From Mageeibacillus sp. UBA1255 (GTDB lineage Bacteria > Bacillota > Clostridia > UBA1212 > UBA1255): DNA of 13,951 nucleotides. Shown here in pieces: positions 5,908 through 12,745 of the stretch. The translations under genes and the position numbers were made by a program. A model generated the notes under the pieces. That model did not search any database, was not told the origin of the DNA, and saw nothing but the letters and a program-made list of their open reading frames with translations. Position 1 is the stretch's first letter, and the number at the start of each line of letters is the position of its first letter. The stretch lies in NCBI GenBank assembly GCA_002308795.1, contig DBVV01000087.1:1-13951 (forward strand), read 5' to 3'.

Positions 5908-6687
5908 TTGCCAAGAACTGCCAGAAAAATAAGCGATTTGAAACTTTATCACGTGATGCTCAGAGGAAATAACAGAGAAGACGTGTTTTGCTCAAGGCGC
6001 GACATATTGATATTTCTGCTAAAATTAGCCGAATTTAAAAACAAATTTCAATTCAAAATATACGCATATTGTTTTATGGTCAATCATGTTCACCTGTGCC
6101 TGCGAGAAAGCGAAAAAGGTCAGCTAAGCAAATTTATGCATGCCCTTGAAACGAGTTACGTGACCTGGTACAACATTTCAAAATCGCGATGCGGCCATCT
6201 GTTCCAGGGCAGATATTTGAGCAAGCCTATTAATGATATGAATTACTTTGTAAGCGTGATAAGATATATTCACAACAATCCGGTAAATGCGGGGAAATGC
6301 AAGAGTGCCGGAGAGTATGGAGACAGCAGCTACAACTGCTACTTTGATGAAGACCCGGGAATCATTGACCGCGACGATGTGTTCGAGGTGATCAAACCGG
6401 ACGAATTCGCTGCATTTCATAACAAAGAAATTGACCGCGACGAACTGGAATTTATACGTATGCCGGGAGCGCAGGCTCCGCGCGTTGCGAAAGAAGATGC
6501 CGGTGAAATCATGCAGTCGATTTCCGGATGCAGCGACGCTCTCCAACTTATGGATCTGGGGATGGATGAAGTCATCAAAATTATCGAAAAGTTCAGGAAG
6601 AAGGGATTATCATACAGGCAGATCGCAGATTTTATAAAACGCGGGAAAAGCACGGTCTACCGGTGGGTAAAAGCTGATGGAGGTTAG
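5908..6687 (+). CDS. REP-associated Y1/HUH transposase (RAYT, TnpA-REP type)
   Basis: A 259-residue single-strand DNA transposase of the Y1 (IS200-like) family. These enzymes cut and rejoin hairpin-bearing single-stranded DNA through one tyrosine. The HUH motif is at residues 60-62 in MVNHVHLCL, and YHVMLRGNNRE (14-24) is typical. The likely catalytic tyrosine is Tyr120 in RYIHNNPV, 60 residues after the first HUH histidine. GHLFQGRY (96-103) is also family-typical. The C-terminal part (about 205-255) is extra. It ends in a helix-turn-helix-like segment, LSYRQIADFIKRGKSTVYRW. The TTG start gives the common family N-terminus MPRTARK and follows a GGGGGTGG stretch. The upstream extension to GTG 5806 lies across the promoter and is not family-like. 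The gene is intact and sits beside R5, with seven more repeat loci in the window. These repeats are its probable substrates, which is an inference. Confidence 0.88.
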   Translation: MPRTARKISDLKLYHVMLRGNNREDVFCSRRDILIFLLKLAEFKNKFQFKIYAYCFMVNHVHLCLRESEKGQLSKFMHALETSYVTWYNISKSRCGHLFQGRYLSKPINDMNYFVSVIRYIHNNPVNAGKCKSAGEYGDSSYNCYFDEDPGIIDRDDVFEVIKPDEFAAFHNKEIDRDELEFIRMPGAQAPRVAKEDAGEIMQSISGCSDALQLMDLGMDEVIKIIEKFRKKGLSYRQIADFIKRGKSTVYRWVKADGG

Positions 6688-6741
6688 GCTGACCGCCGCG
6701 CCGGTGCAGCACTGCCGTTTGATCGATATTCTTATATAGCC

Positions 6742-6771
6742 TTGAAAAAGGGGGGCACAATGTGCTAAAAT
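6742..6771 (+). promoter_or_regulatory. Predicted promoter of ruvA
   Basis: TTGAAA (6742-6747), an 18-nt spacer and TAAAAT (6766-6771) lie about 30 nt upstream of the ruvA start. The spacer end contains the palindrome GCACAATGTGC (6755-6765), which could bind a regulator. I found no clear Bacillota-type LexA box (GAAC-N4-GTTC). Confidence 0.55.
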
Positions 6772-6801
6772 ATCGAAGAACAAAAACCGGAGGCAGGGCA
6801 G

Positions 6802-7398
6802 ATGTTTGACTATATCAGCGGAACAATAGAACAGACAGGGATCGATCATGTAGTCATTGACGTGGCAGGGATCGGTTTCAGGTTAAGCACGTCGCCGAGA
6901 GTTGCTGCCGGGGCCGGTCCGAAAGGCAGCAAAGTCAAGCTGTATACATACATGAATGTAAAAGAAGATGAAATATCGCTGTTTGGGTTCGGATCACGAG
7001 AAGAGTTGTCAGCGTTTGAAATGCTGATCACTGTCAGCGGTGTCGGGCCGAAGGTCGCGCAGGCGGTACTGGATGCGTTGACCCCCTCGGAATTCTGCCT
7101 TGCCGTTGCAACCGGGGACTATAAAGCTATAACGCGAAGCAAAGGCGTCGGGCCTAAGCTCGCTCAGCGTGTGGTTCTGGAGCTCAAAGACAAAGTCGCA
7201 AAAGACTTTAAAGGTGTAGAAAAGGCCGAGGACAATGCTCCTTCTTCTGTTCCTGCGGGGTTTGTCGTCAACGATGCTTCTGCCGCCTTAATGGTTCTCG
7301 GCTATAGTTCAAAAGAGGCTTCAGACGCTGTTAGAAAAGTTTATAAGGAGGGAATGACGTTGGAGCAGACTGTGCGAAAAGCACTGGCCAACGTATAA
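6802..7398 (+). CDS. ruvA: Holliday junction branch migration protein RuvA
   Basis: RuvA tetramers bind four-way DNA junctions and load RuvB for branch migration in recombinational repair. The 198-residue length is normal. Domain I (about 1-62, OB fold) begins MFDYISGTIEQ. Domain II has two helix-hairpin-helix motifs, ITVSGVGPKVA (76-86) and ITRSKGVGPKLA (110-121). After a flexible linker (about 135-152), domain III (about 155-198) ends TLEQTVRKALANV and contacts RuvB. GGAGG (6789-6793) lies 8 nt upstream of the ATG. It is the first gene of the rightward block, 114 nt after the transposase gene. Confidence 0.97.
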   Translation: MFDYISGTIEQTGIDHVVIDVAGIGFRLSTSPRVAAGAGPKGSKVKLYTYMNVKEDEISLFGFGSREELSAFEMLITVSGVGPKVAQAVLDALTPSEFCLAVATGDYKAITRSKGVGPKLAQRVVLELKDKVAKDFKGVEKAEDNAPSSVPAGFVVNDASAALMVLGYSSKEASDAVRKVYKEGMTLEQTVRKALANV

Positions 7399-7493
7399 AT
7401 GCCGTTATACGTGTCATAAAGATGAAATAGAAACAACTCTGCAAGGATAAAGAAAAGCTTACTTTATAAGTTTCTCAATAAAAATACACTTTC

Positions 7494-7511
7494 GCAGCCG
7501 GAAACGGCTGC
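7494..7511. other. Stable GAAA-tetraloop hairpin between ruvA and ruvB
   Basis: GCAGCCG and CGGCTGC pair perfectly over 7 bp with a GAAA loop. The bases after it are AATTTAAAA, not a T-run, so a terminator is doubtful. It could be a processing or mRNA-stability site between ruvA and ruvB. The 189-nt ruvA-ruvB gap otherwise holds an imperfect stem near 7453-7478 and repeat R6. Confidence 0.5.
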
Positions 7512-7530
7512 AATTTAAAAGCGATATCGG

Positions 7531-7573
7531 GGCCTGTCCCCTGTCCCACACGAGGGCCTGTCCCCTGTCCCAC
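7531..7573. repeat. R6: two tandem single-arm REP-like copies in the ruvB leader
   Basis: Two identical 19-mers GGCCTGTCCCCTGTCCCAC occur at 7531-7549 and 7555-7573 with a 24-nt period. Both lack one base of the usual core (GGCCTG where other copies have GGACCTG). They are in the inverse orientation to R3-R5 on the plus strand, but in the same orientation relative to the downstream gene. The second copy ends 14 nt before ruvB, directly against its ribosome binding site. Confidence 0.93.
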
Positions 7574-7587
7574 ATAAAGGAGAGATT

Positions 7588-8676
7588 ATGGAAGACGAGA
7601 GAATCATTTCGGCGTCGATAAAACAGTACGAGGAAGCGGAAGAGGCCACGCTCAGACCGAGGCGGTTTGACGAATACATTGGCCAGGAAAAAGTGCGCAG
7701 CAACCTGTCTGTATTCATACAGGCCGCAAGAGAAAGAAAAGAACCGCTTGACCACGTGCTCCTGTACGGACCGCCAGGGCTGGGAAAAACCACCCTCGCC
7801 GGAATAATCGCATCCGAAATGGGCGTAAATCTGCGCATCACCACAGGACCGGCGATCGAGAAAGCAGGCGATCTGGCAGGACTTCTCACGAACCTGAACG
7901 AATTCGACGTACTCTTCATTGACGAAATACACCGCCTGAACCGGGCAGTCGAAGAAATACTATACCCCGCGATGGAAGACTTCGCATTCGATATTGTGAT
8001 AGGAAAAGGCCCCGCGGCAAGGTCGCTGAGAATGGATCTGCCAAAATTCACGCTCGTGGGAGCAACGACGAGAGTAGGATTGCTGTCCGCACCACTGAGA
8101 GACAGATTCGGCGTGATCAACAGGCTCGAAATGTACAGCGTCGACGAACTCACACGGATCGTAAAAAGGAGCGCCGGAATACTGAAGGTCGAGATCGAAA
8201 ACGGCGGAGCGGTCGAGATAGCAAGAAGATCGAGAGGAACACCGAGGATAGCAAACAGACTGCTCCGGAGACTCAGAGACTTCGCGCAAATAAAAGCAGA
8301 CGGGATCATCACCGAAAAAGTTGCCCGCGAATCACTTGACCTGCTCGACGTCGACAAACTCGGGCTGGACAACGTTGACCGCAATGTACTGCTGACAATG
8401 ATTGCGAAATTCGGGGGCGGGCCGGTCGGACTTGACACCCTTGCGGCGGCAACAGGCGAAGACGCCACGACGATCGAGGATGTTTACGAACCGTACCTGC
8501 TGCAGCTCGGATTCATAAACAAGACGCCCAGAGGCAGAGTAGTTCTGCCGCTTGCATACAAACACCTCGGAATACCGTTCGAAGGAAGCGTTTACGGCGC
8601 GGGAACGGACACGGCATCAGACGGAAGACCGACACTGTTCGATACGGGATATGAAAAAAAAGGAGATGAACGCTGA
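7588..8676 (+). CDS. ruvB: Holliday junction branch migration helicase RuvB
   Basis: RuvB is the AAA+ hexameric motor that drives branch migration with RuvA. The protein has 362 residues, slightly longer than usual because of a C-terminal tail after about 335. The conserved start TLRPRRFDEYIGQE is at 21-34. Walker A GPPGLGKT is at 61-68 and Walker B VLFIDEIH at 108-115. Sensor 1 GATTR is at 158-162. The RDRFG segment (171-175) carries the arginine finger, and sensor 2 is in the GTPRIANRLLRR segment (217-228). The C-terminal winged-helix domain (about 255-330) includes GLDTLAAA. AAAGGAGAG lies immediately upstream of the ATG. Arginine is mostly AGA/AGG, unlike lepB nearby. Confidence 0.98.
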   Translation: MEDERIISASIKQYEEAEEATLRPRRFDEYIGQEKVRSNLSVFIQAARERKEPLDHVLLYGPPGLGKTTLAGIIASEMGVNLRITTGPAIEKAGDLAGLLTNLNEFDVLFIDEIHRLNRAVEEILYPAMEDFAFDIVIGKGPAARSLRMDLPKFTLVGATTRVGLLSAPLRDRFGVINRLEMYSVDELTRIVKRSAGILKVEIENGGAVEIARRSRGTPRIANRLLRRLRDFAQIKADGIITEKVARESLDLLDVDKLGLDNVDRNVLLTMIAKFGGGPVGLDTLAAATGEDATTIEDVYEPYLLQLGFINKTPRGRVVLPLAYKHLGIPFEGSVYGAGTDTASDGRPTLFDTGYEKKGDER

Positions 8677-9161
8677 TGCTGATCCTCGGACTTGACCCGG
8701 GCTTCGCAATCACAGGCTACGGACTCGTGAACAGCGTATCAAACCACCTGACCGTCATAAAATACGGCGCTATCACGACACCCGCGTGCATGCCGTTCAC
8801 AGCCAGACTGCTCGCAATACGTAACGGGCTGGAAGAAATAATAAAAGAATACAGGCCGGATGCCGCAGCGATCGAAGAACTGTTTTTCAACAGCAACACG
8901 ACAACTGCGATCAAGGTAGCACAGGGCAGAGGCGTAGCCGTAGAAACGCTCGCCGAAAACAAAATACCCGTATATGAATATACGCCGCTGCAGGTAAAAA
9001 TGACGGTGGCGGGATACGGACGGGCGGATAAAAAACAGATACAGCAGATGGTAAAGATAATGCTGAAACTTGACAGCATACCGAAACCGGACGACGCTGC
9101 GGACGCGTTGGCAATATCCATCTGTCACAGTTTTTCGGCTCTCACTGCCAGACCGGTCTAG
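8676..9161 (+). CDS. ruvC: Holliday junction resolvase RuvC
   Basis: RuvC is the dimeric, magnesium-dependent endonuclease that cuts Holliday junctions moved by RuvAB. The 161-residue length is normal. It has an RNase H-like fold with four acidic catalytic residues visible: Asp7 in GLDPGFAITGYG, Glu67 in AAIEELFF, and Asp140 and Asp143 in KPDDAADALA. YGRADKKQIQQMV (about 114-126) is also typical. The start overlaps the ruvB stop by one base (TGATG), and GGAGATGA precedes it, so translation is likely coupled. Placement after ruvB is less usual than ruvC-ruvA-ruvB. Confidence 0.97.
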   Translation: MLILGLDPGFAITGYGLVNSVSNHLTVIKYGAITTPACMPFTARLLAIRNGLEEIIKEYRPDAAAIEELFFNSNTTTAIKVAQGRGVAVETLAENKIPVYEYTPLQVKMTVAGYGRADKKQIQQMVKIMLKLDSIPKPDDAADALAISICHSFSALTARPV

Positions 9162-9188
9162 CAGCAAAACGACGAAGGAACTAAGCGA

Positions 9189-9848
9189 ATGATCATAACC
9201 ACATACGGGCAGCGCCAAAGCCCTGACGATCACAATAATAGCGAAAATGAACCCGTACCTGTATGCGAAGGATACGGCGGCAATGTCCTGATGCACATCT
9301 GCTGCGGGCCTTGCAGTCTGTTCTGTATCGACGAATTCCGCCGCATTTTCCCCGGCGCCGGGCTCAAAGGACTGTATGCGAATCCGAACATACACCCGTA
9401 CGACGAATTCATAAGACGCGCGCAGAGCACGGCACAGGCAGCAAATTACAAGCAGCTGGAAGTCGAATTCCTGCCTTATTTTGACAGAAAGAAATGGGAA
9501 GAATTTGTCCGCAACGACGGAACCGTACAGATTCAGGGCGAGCCCGACGGCGAACGCTGCGCGATGTGCTATGCCCAGAGGATGGAATTGACCGCATCAT
9601 ATGCGGAAAAGCACGGATTTGACGCGATGACGAGCACGTTGTTCGTCAGTCCGTACCAGAATCACGAACTTCTAAAGAAAATATGCGGACAGGCGGCTGA
9701 AAGGCACGGACTTGATTTCGTTTATATAGATTTTCGCCCCGGGTTTCGAAAGGGCCAGGCAGAGGCGCGGGCGATCGGTCTTTACAGGCAGAAATATTGC
9801 GGGTGCATACGCTCGGAGCGGGATCCCGGCGGTGCGGTGAAACAATAG
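9189..9848 (+). CDS. queH: Epoxyqueuosine reductase QueH
   Basis: A 219-residue QueH (formerly DUF208), which reduces epoxyqueuosine to queuosine at the tRNA wobble position in many bacteria that lack QueG. The conserved cysteines are visible: HICCGPCS (Cys38, Cys39, Cys42), CAMCY (Cys124, Cys127) and YCGC (Cys204, Cys206). They are expected to bind a 4Fe-4S cluster and a nearby iron. YANPNIHPYDEF (63-74) and TSTLFVSPYQNH (148-159) are also typical. The first 30 residues are a polar extension before the domain. AAGGAA lies 9 nt before the ATG. The gene follows ruvC by 27 nt and precedes lepB by 26 nt. No other queuosine gene and no preQ1 riboswitch are seen. Confidence 0.93.
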   Translation: MIITTYGQRQSPDDHNNSENEPVPVCEGYGGNVLMHICCGPCSLFCIDEFRRIFPGAGLKGLYANPNIHPYDEFIRRAQSTAQAANYKQLEVEFLPYFDRKKWEEFVRNDGTVQIQGEPDGERCAMCYAQRMELTASYAEKHGFDAMTSTLFVSPYQNHELLKKICGQAAERHGLDFVYIDFRPGFRKGQAEARAIGLYRQKYCGCIRSERDPGGAVKQ

Positions 9849-9874
9849 AGTGATAAAAATAAGAGGTTGATAAA

Positions 9875-10774
9875 ATGAGTGACAATGAGTTCAGAAAAGG
9901 CGGCGACGGTTCGGACAACGATCTCGAGATAGAGAAAGTGTCATTCAGCGGGTCTGACGTTGAAGAATTTGACGTCGACGGGGCTTTTAGCGATGCTTCT
10001 GATGCGGTCGCTGCAGCGGAAGATACGGCCGGCGTGGATGTTCCGATCAGCGAAGATATTATTGCCGACGAGGACAAGGTTATCGGTGATGATATGGTTG
10101 ACGCCTCTAAATATCTAAATAGCATTTACGAAGACGGTGATGCCGATGGATCTGCGGATGATGACGAGAGCGGCGTGGAGTCGCGAGGCGGCAAAAGGGG
10201 GGCGAAAAACGTGGGCAAGGAGATCCTTAGCTGGATCCTTACATTTTTGATCGCTTTTATTGTCGCGATTATCATCAACGCATATTTTTTCCGCGTGAGC
10301 AAGGTGTCCGGCGATTCGATGCTTAAGACGTTTACGAGCGGTCAGACCGTTTTTCTTTCCCGTGCTCCTTACATTTTCTCCGAACCTAAATACGGTGACG
10401 TTGTCGTATTTGACCGCGAACAGGTCCATCGCAATATTTTAGTTGAGGTCAAGGAGTCGCTTCAGTACAACATCATCACGCTGAGTATAACGAAGAAGTC
10501 TGATGCTCATAAGTACTGGATCAAGCGTGTAATCGGTGTTCCGGGCGATACGATCGAGATAAAGGCTGACGGCGTTTATCGGAACGGGGTCCTTCTTACG
10601 GAAAATTATGTCAATCCTGACGAGGTTCCGAACTACAGCAGAAACATCGGAAAATGGGAGGTCGGCGAAGGCCAGCTGTTCGTTATGGGCGACAACAGAA
10701 ACCACAGCTCAGACAGCCGCGTTATCGGCCTCATAACCATCAACTCCGTCCTCGGCAAGGTGCTTGGCCAATGA
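9875..10774 (+). CDS. lepB: Signal peptidase I with a long acidic N-terminal extension
   Basis: Type I signal peptidase removes signal peptides from exported proteins at the outer face of the membrane. The single transmembrane segment is at about 117-138, and catalytic Ser148 lies in VSGDSMLKT. The general base Lys217 is in YWIKRVIGVPGD, and the late GDNRNHSSDSR box is at 272-282. The total is 299 residues. About 115 residues precede the membrane segment and are strongly rich in Asp, Glu, Ser and Ala. Such a cytoplasmic tail is unusual compared with typical Bacillota enzymes. The stop overlaps the rdgB ATG by four bases (ATGA). AGAGG lies about 9 nt upstream of the start. Arginine codons are mostly CGN. 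Confidence 0.93.
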   Translation: MSDNEFRKGGDGSDNDLEIEKVSFSGSDVEEFDVDGAFSDASDAVAAAEDTAGVDVPISEDIIADEDKVIGDDMVDASKYLNSIYEDGDADGSADDDESGVESRGGKRGAKNVGKEILSWILTFLIAFIVAIIINAYFFRVSKVSGDSMLKTFTSGQTVFLSRAPYIFSEPKYGDVVVFDREQVHRNILVEVKESLQYNIITLSITKKSDAHKYWIKRVIGVPGDTIEIKADGVYRNGVLLTENYVNPDEVPNYSRNIGKWEVGEGQLFVMGDNRNHSSDSRVIGLITINSVLGKVLGQ

Positions 10775-11571
10775 CCGCCGGGACAGGGGACAGGTCCCGG
10801 TTTAGCTCAAGTGGGACAGGGGACAGGTCCGGGTTTTACCACTGTGGGACAGGGGACAGGTCCGGGTTGCTGGTCGTATGTGCTACGGGAAATGAGCATA
10901 AACTGGGGGAGTTCAGGCAGATAATTGTCGACGCGCTGCCTGAAAACATTTTTGATATGATGTCACAGAAGACAGCTGCAAAAATCGTCGGTGCGGCGTA
11001 TTGTTCGCCGGAGGAAACAGGTTCGACGTTCGGAGAAAACGCATATATAAAGGCGGCTGCTTTAGAAAAGTTCATATTTGAAAGTGAATCGTTCAGGGAA
11101 TACGCCGAAGGTTACAGCGCCACATGCGTGATCGCCGACGACTCGGGCCTGTGTGTTGACGCACTCGGCGGAGCGCCGGGGGTATACTCGGCAAGATACG
11201 CCTCCGATCCGGGATCGTTTGAAGATGCGGACGACGCAAAAAATGTAGAAAAATTGCTGAAAAACATGGAAAACGTGGCAGAAGAAATGCGAACCGCAAG
11301 ATTTGAATGCCACATCACCGCGCTTCTGAGATCAGGGAACGCACCCGGATACACACGCGTCAGGATCGAGACGTCAGGCGACCTGAAAGGACGGATAACA
11401 CACGAAACAAAGGGAACGGGTGGATTCGGATACGATCCGGTCCTGTACATACCCGAACTCGGAAAAACCACGGCGATGTTGTCACCCGAAGAAAAAAACA
11501 AGATCAGTCACCGCGGAAGAGCATTAAGAAAGGCGGCAGAAACCATCTATGATTGCCTTAGAAAGCTGTAA
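10771..11571 (+). CDS. rdgB: RdgB/HAM1 family non-canonical purine NTP pyrophosphatase with repeat-encoded N-terminus
   Basis: This enzyme hydrolyses dITP, XTP and related triphosphates to monophosphates, which cleans the nucleotide pool. The catalytic body starts LLVVCATGNEHKLGEF. It continues with EETGSTFGENAYIKA, then ADDSGLCVDALGGAPGVYSARYA, GGFGYDP and EEKNKISHRGRAL, all family-diagnostic. Two starts are possible. ATG 10771 overlaps the lepB stop as ATGA and gives 266 residues, beginning with three copies of GTGDRS at 11-residue spacing translated from R7. TTG 10867 lies inside the last repeat and gives 234 residues with a family-like N-terminus. I list the ATG because it gives stop-start coupling and the array stays in frame, but the choice is uncertain. 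An extra stretch of about 14 residues precedes VIADDSG. The 3' end overlaps DUF362 by 23 nt. Confidence 0.85.
   Translation: MTAGTGDRSRFSSSGTGDRSGFYHCGTGDRSGLLVVCATGNEHKLGEFRQIIVDALPENIFDMMSQKTAAKIVGAAYCSPEETGSTFGENAYIKAAALEKFIFESESFREYAEGYSATCVIADDSGLCVDALGGAPGVYSARYASDPGSFEDADDAKNVEKLLKNMENVAEEMRTARFECHITALLRSGNAPGYTRVRIETSGDLKGRITHETKGTGGFGYDPVLYIPELGKTTAMLSPEEKNKISHRGRALRKAAETIYDCLRKL
10780..10866. repeat. R7: three in-frame tandem single-arm REP-like copies
   Basis: Perfect 18-nt cores lie at 10780-10797, 10813-10830 and 10846-10863, exactly 33 nt apart, with 15-nt variable spacers. All point the same way, opposite to R3, R4 and R6 relative to the downstream gene. There is no inverted partner. 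The period is a multiple of three, and all three copies are open in the rdgB frame as GTGDRS peptides. Confidence 0.96.
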
Positions 11572-12697
11572 AAAATACGAATACGACATTGTCAGAGAAA
11601 AGATAAAAGCCATCTTTGACGCCTTTGGCGGGATCGAAAAATACGTAAGACCAGGAGCGAAAGTCGTACTGAAACCGAACCTTATAGCCCGCAAAAAGCC
11701 AGAAGAAGCCGCCACCACCCATCCGCAAATATTAAGAGCCGTCGCGGAGATATGCAAAAACGCAGGCGGCAACGTAATTGTCGCCGAAAGCCCGGGCGGA
11801 GTGTACGACAAAGCCGCACTCAAAAGCATATACAGGTATTCGGGTATCGAAGAGGCGGCAATCACAGCCGGAGCGGAACTCAATTTCGACACGTCGGTAA
11901 CAAAAGTCCAGAATCCGGAGGGCAAATATCTGAAAACAGTAGAAATATTGACGCCGATCGCCGAAGCCGACGTCGTGATCGACCTCGCAAAATTAAAAAC
12001 ACACGGCATGATGGTTTACACCGGAGCCGTAAAAAACATGTTCGGAGCCATCGCCGGAGTAGATAAAGCGGAATATCATATGAAAATGCCCGACTACGAC
12101 TCGTTCGCCGACACGATGATAGACATTTTCCTCTCAACAAAAGTCAGATTCTGCATAATCGACGGCATCACGGGCATGCATAAAGACGGACCGACGGCAG
12201 GAGAAGTGATCGAAACAGGCATTTTGATAGGATCGGACAATGCATTCGAAGCAGACCGGGCGGCAATGGATATTATAGGTGCCGATACGGATCGCGTTCC
12301 GATGGCGAGGGCGGCAATATCCCGCGGCCTTATGAGCAAAAATGTAGACGAAATAGAGATCACCGGCGACATTGACCTCGCAAAAGCCCGTGCAGGCGCA
12401 TCAGGGTTCGTGGTAAAGTACAACGACAGCCTGTCACGCCTCCACTTCAGCGACGGCATAGTCGGCAGAGCCCTTGAAAAACTGATGAAACCCAAGCCCG
12501 TATTCACAAAACTCTGCAGAAGCTGCGGCGAATGCGCAAGACATTGTCCGGTAAAAGCAATCACAGTCGAGAAAGGAAAACGCGCGAAGGCCGATCTCAA
12601 TAAATGCATAAGATGCTACTGCTGCCAGGAATTGTGCCCCTTTAAAGCGGTAAAGATCAAAAAAACACCCATTGCCGTCCTGGCCGGGAAGATCTGA
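11549..12697 (+). CDS. DUF362 protein with C-terminal 2x[4Fe-4S] ferredoxin domain
   Basis: A 382-residue protein. The N-terminal DUF362 domain (about 1-300) contains KVVLKPNL, TTHPQILRAV, the LKTHGMMVYTGAVKNMFG stretch and a DGITGMHKDGPTAG segment. The C-terminal ferredoxin domain has two full 4Fe-4S motifs: Cys323, 326, 329, 333 with a following Pro, and Cys353, 356, 359, 363. This suggests a redox or iron-sulfur role in an anaerobe. The family has no settled reaction, so none is claimed. The gene overlaps rdgB by 23 nt in another frame, which argues for cotranscription. AAAGGCGG lies about 14 nt upstream of the ATG, slightly far. It is a distant relative of the DUF362 gene at 3791-4783. 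Confidence 0.9.
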   Translation: MIALESCKKYEYDIVREKIKAIFDAFGGIEKYVRPGAKVVLKPNLIARKKPEEAATTHPQILRAVAEICKNAGGNVIVAESPGGVYDKAALKSIYRYSGIEEAAITAGAELNFDTSVTKVQNPEGKYLKTVEILTPIAEADVVIDLAKLKTHGMMVYTGAVKNMFGAIAGVDKAEYHMKMPDYDSFADTMIDIFLSTKVRFCIIDGITGMHKDGPTAGEVIETGILIGSDNAFEADRAAMDIIGADTDRVPMARAAISRGLMSKNVDEIEITGDIDLAKARAGASGFVVKYNDSLSRLHFSDGIVGRALEKLMKPKPVFTKLCRSCGECARHCPVKAITVEKGKRAKADLNKCIRCYCCQELCPFKAVKIKKTPIAVLAGKI

Positions 12698-12745
12698 CCG
12701 CGTCGGACGCGATACTCAACGCAGATATTGCGGAGGTTTAAACAA

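Noticed and set aside
7515..8468. Long leftward open frame of 317 residues over ruvB
   Set aside because: Ser/Pro-rich low-complexity product opposite a clear ruvB. It is a by-product of ruvB codon choice and the stop-free repeat.
10780..10866. CRISPR-like array with regular 33-nt spacing
   Set aside because: Only three 18-nt repeats with 15-nt spacers, no cas genes, and the same core occurs as hairpins elsewhere, so it belongs to the REP-like family.
12699..12711. Palindrome CGCGTC-G-GACGCG between DUF362 and trmL as terminator
   Set aside because: Short stem without a T-run, in a gap of 48 nt within a probable operon.
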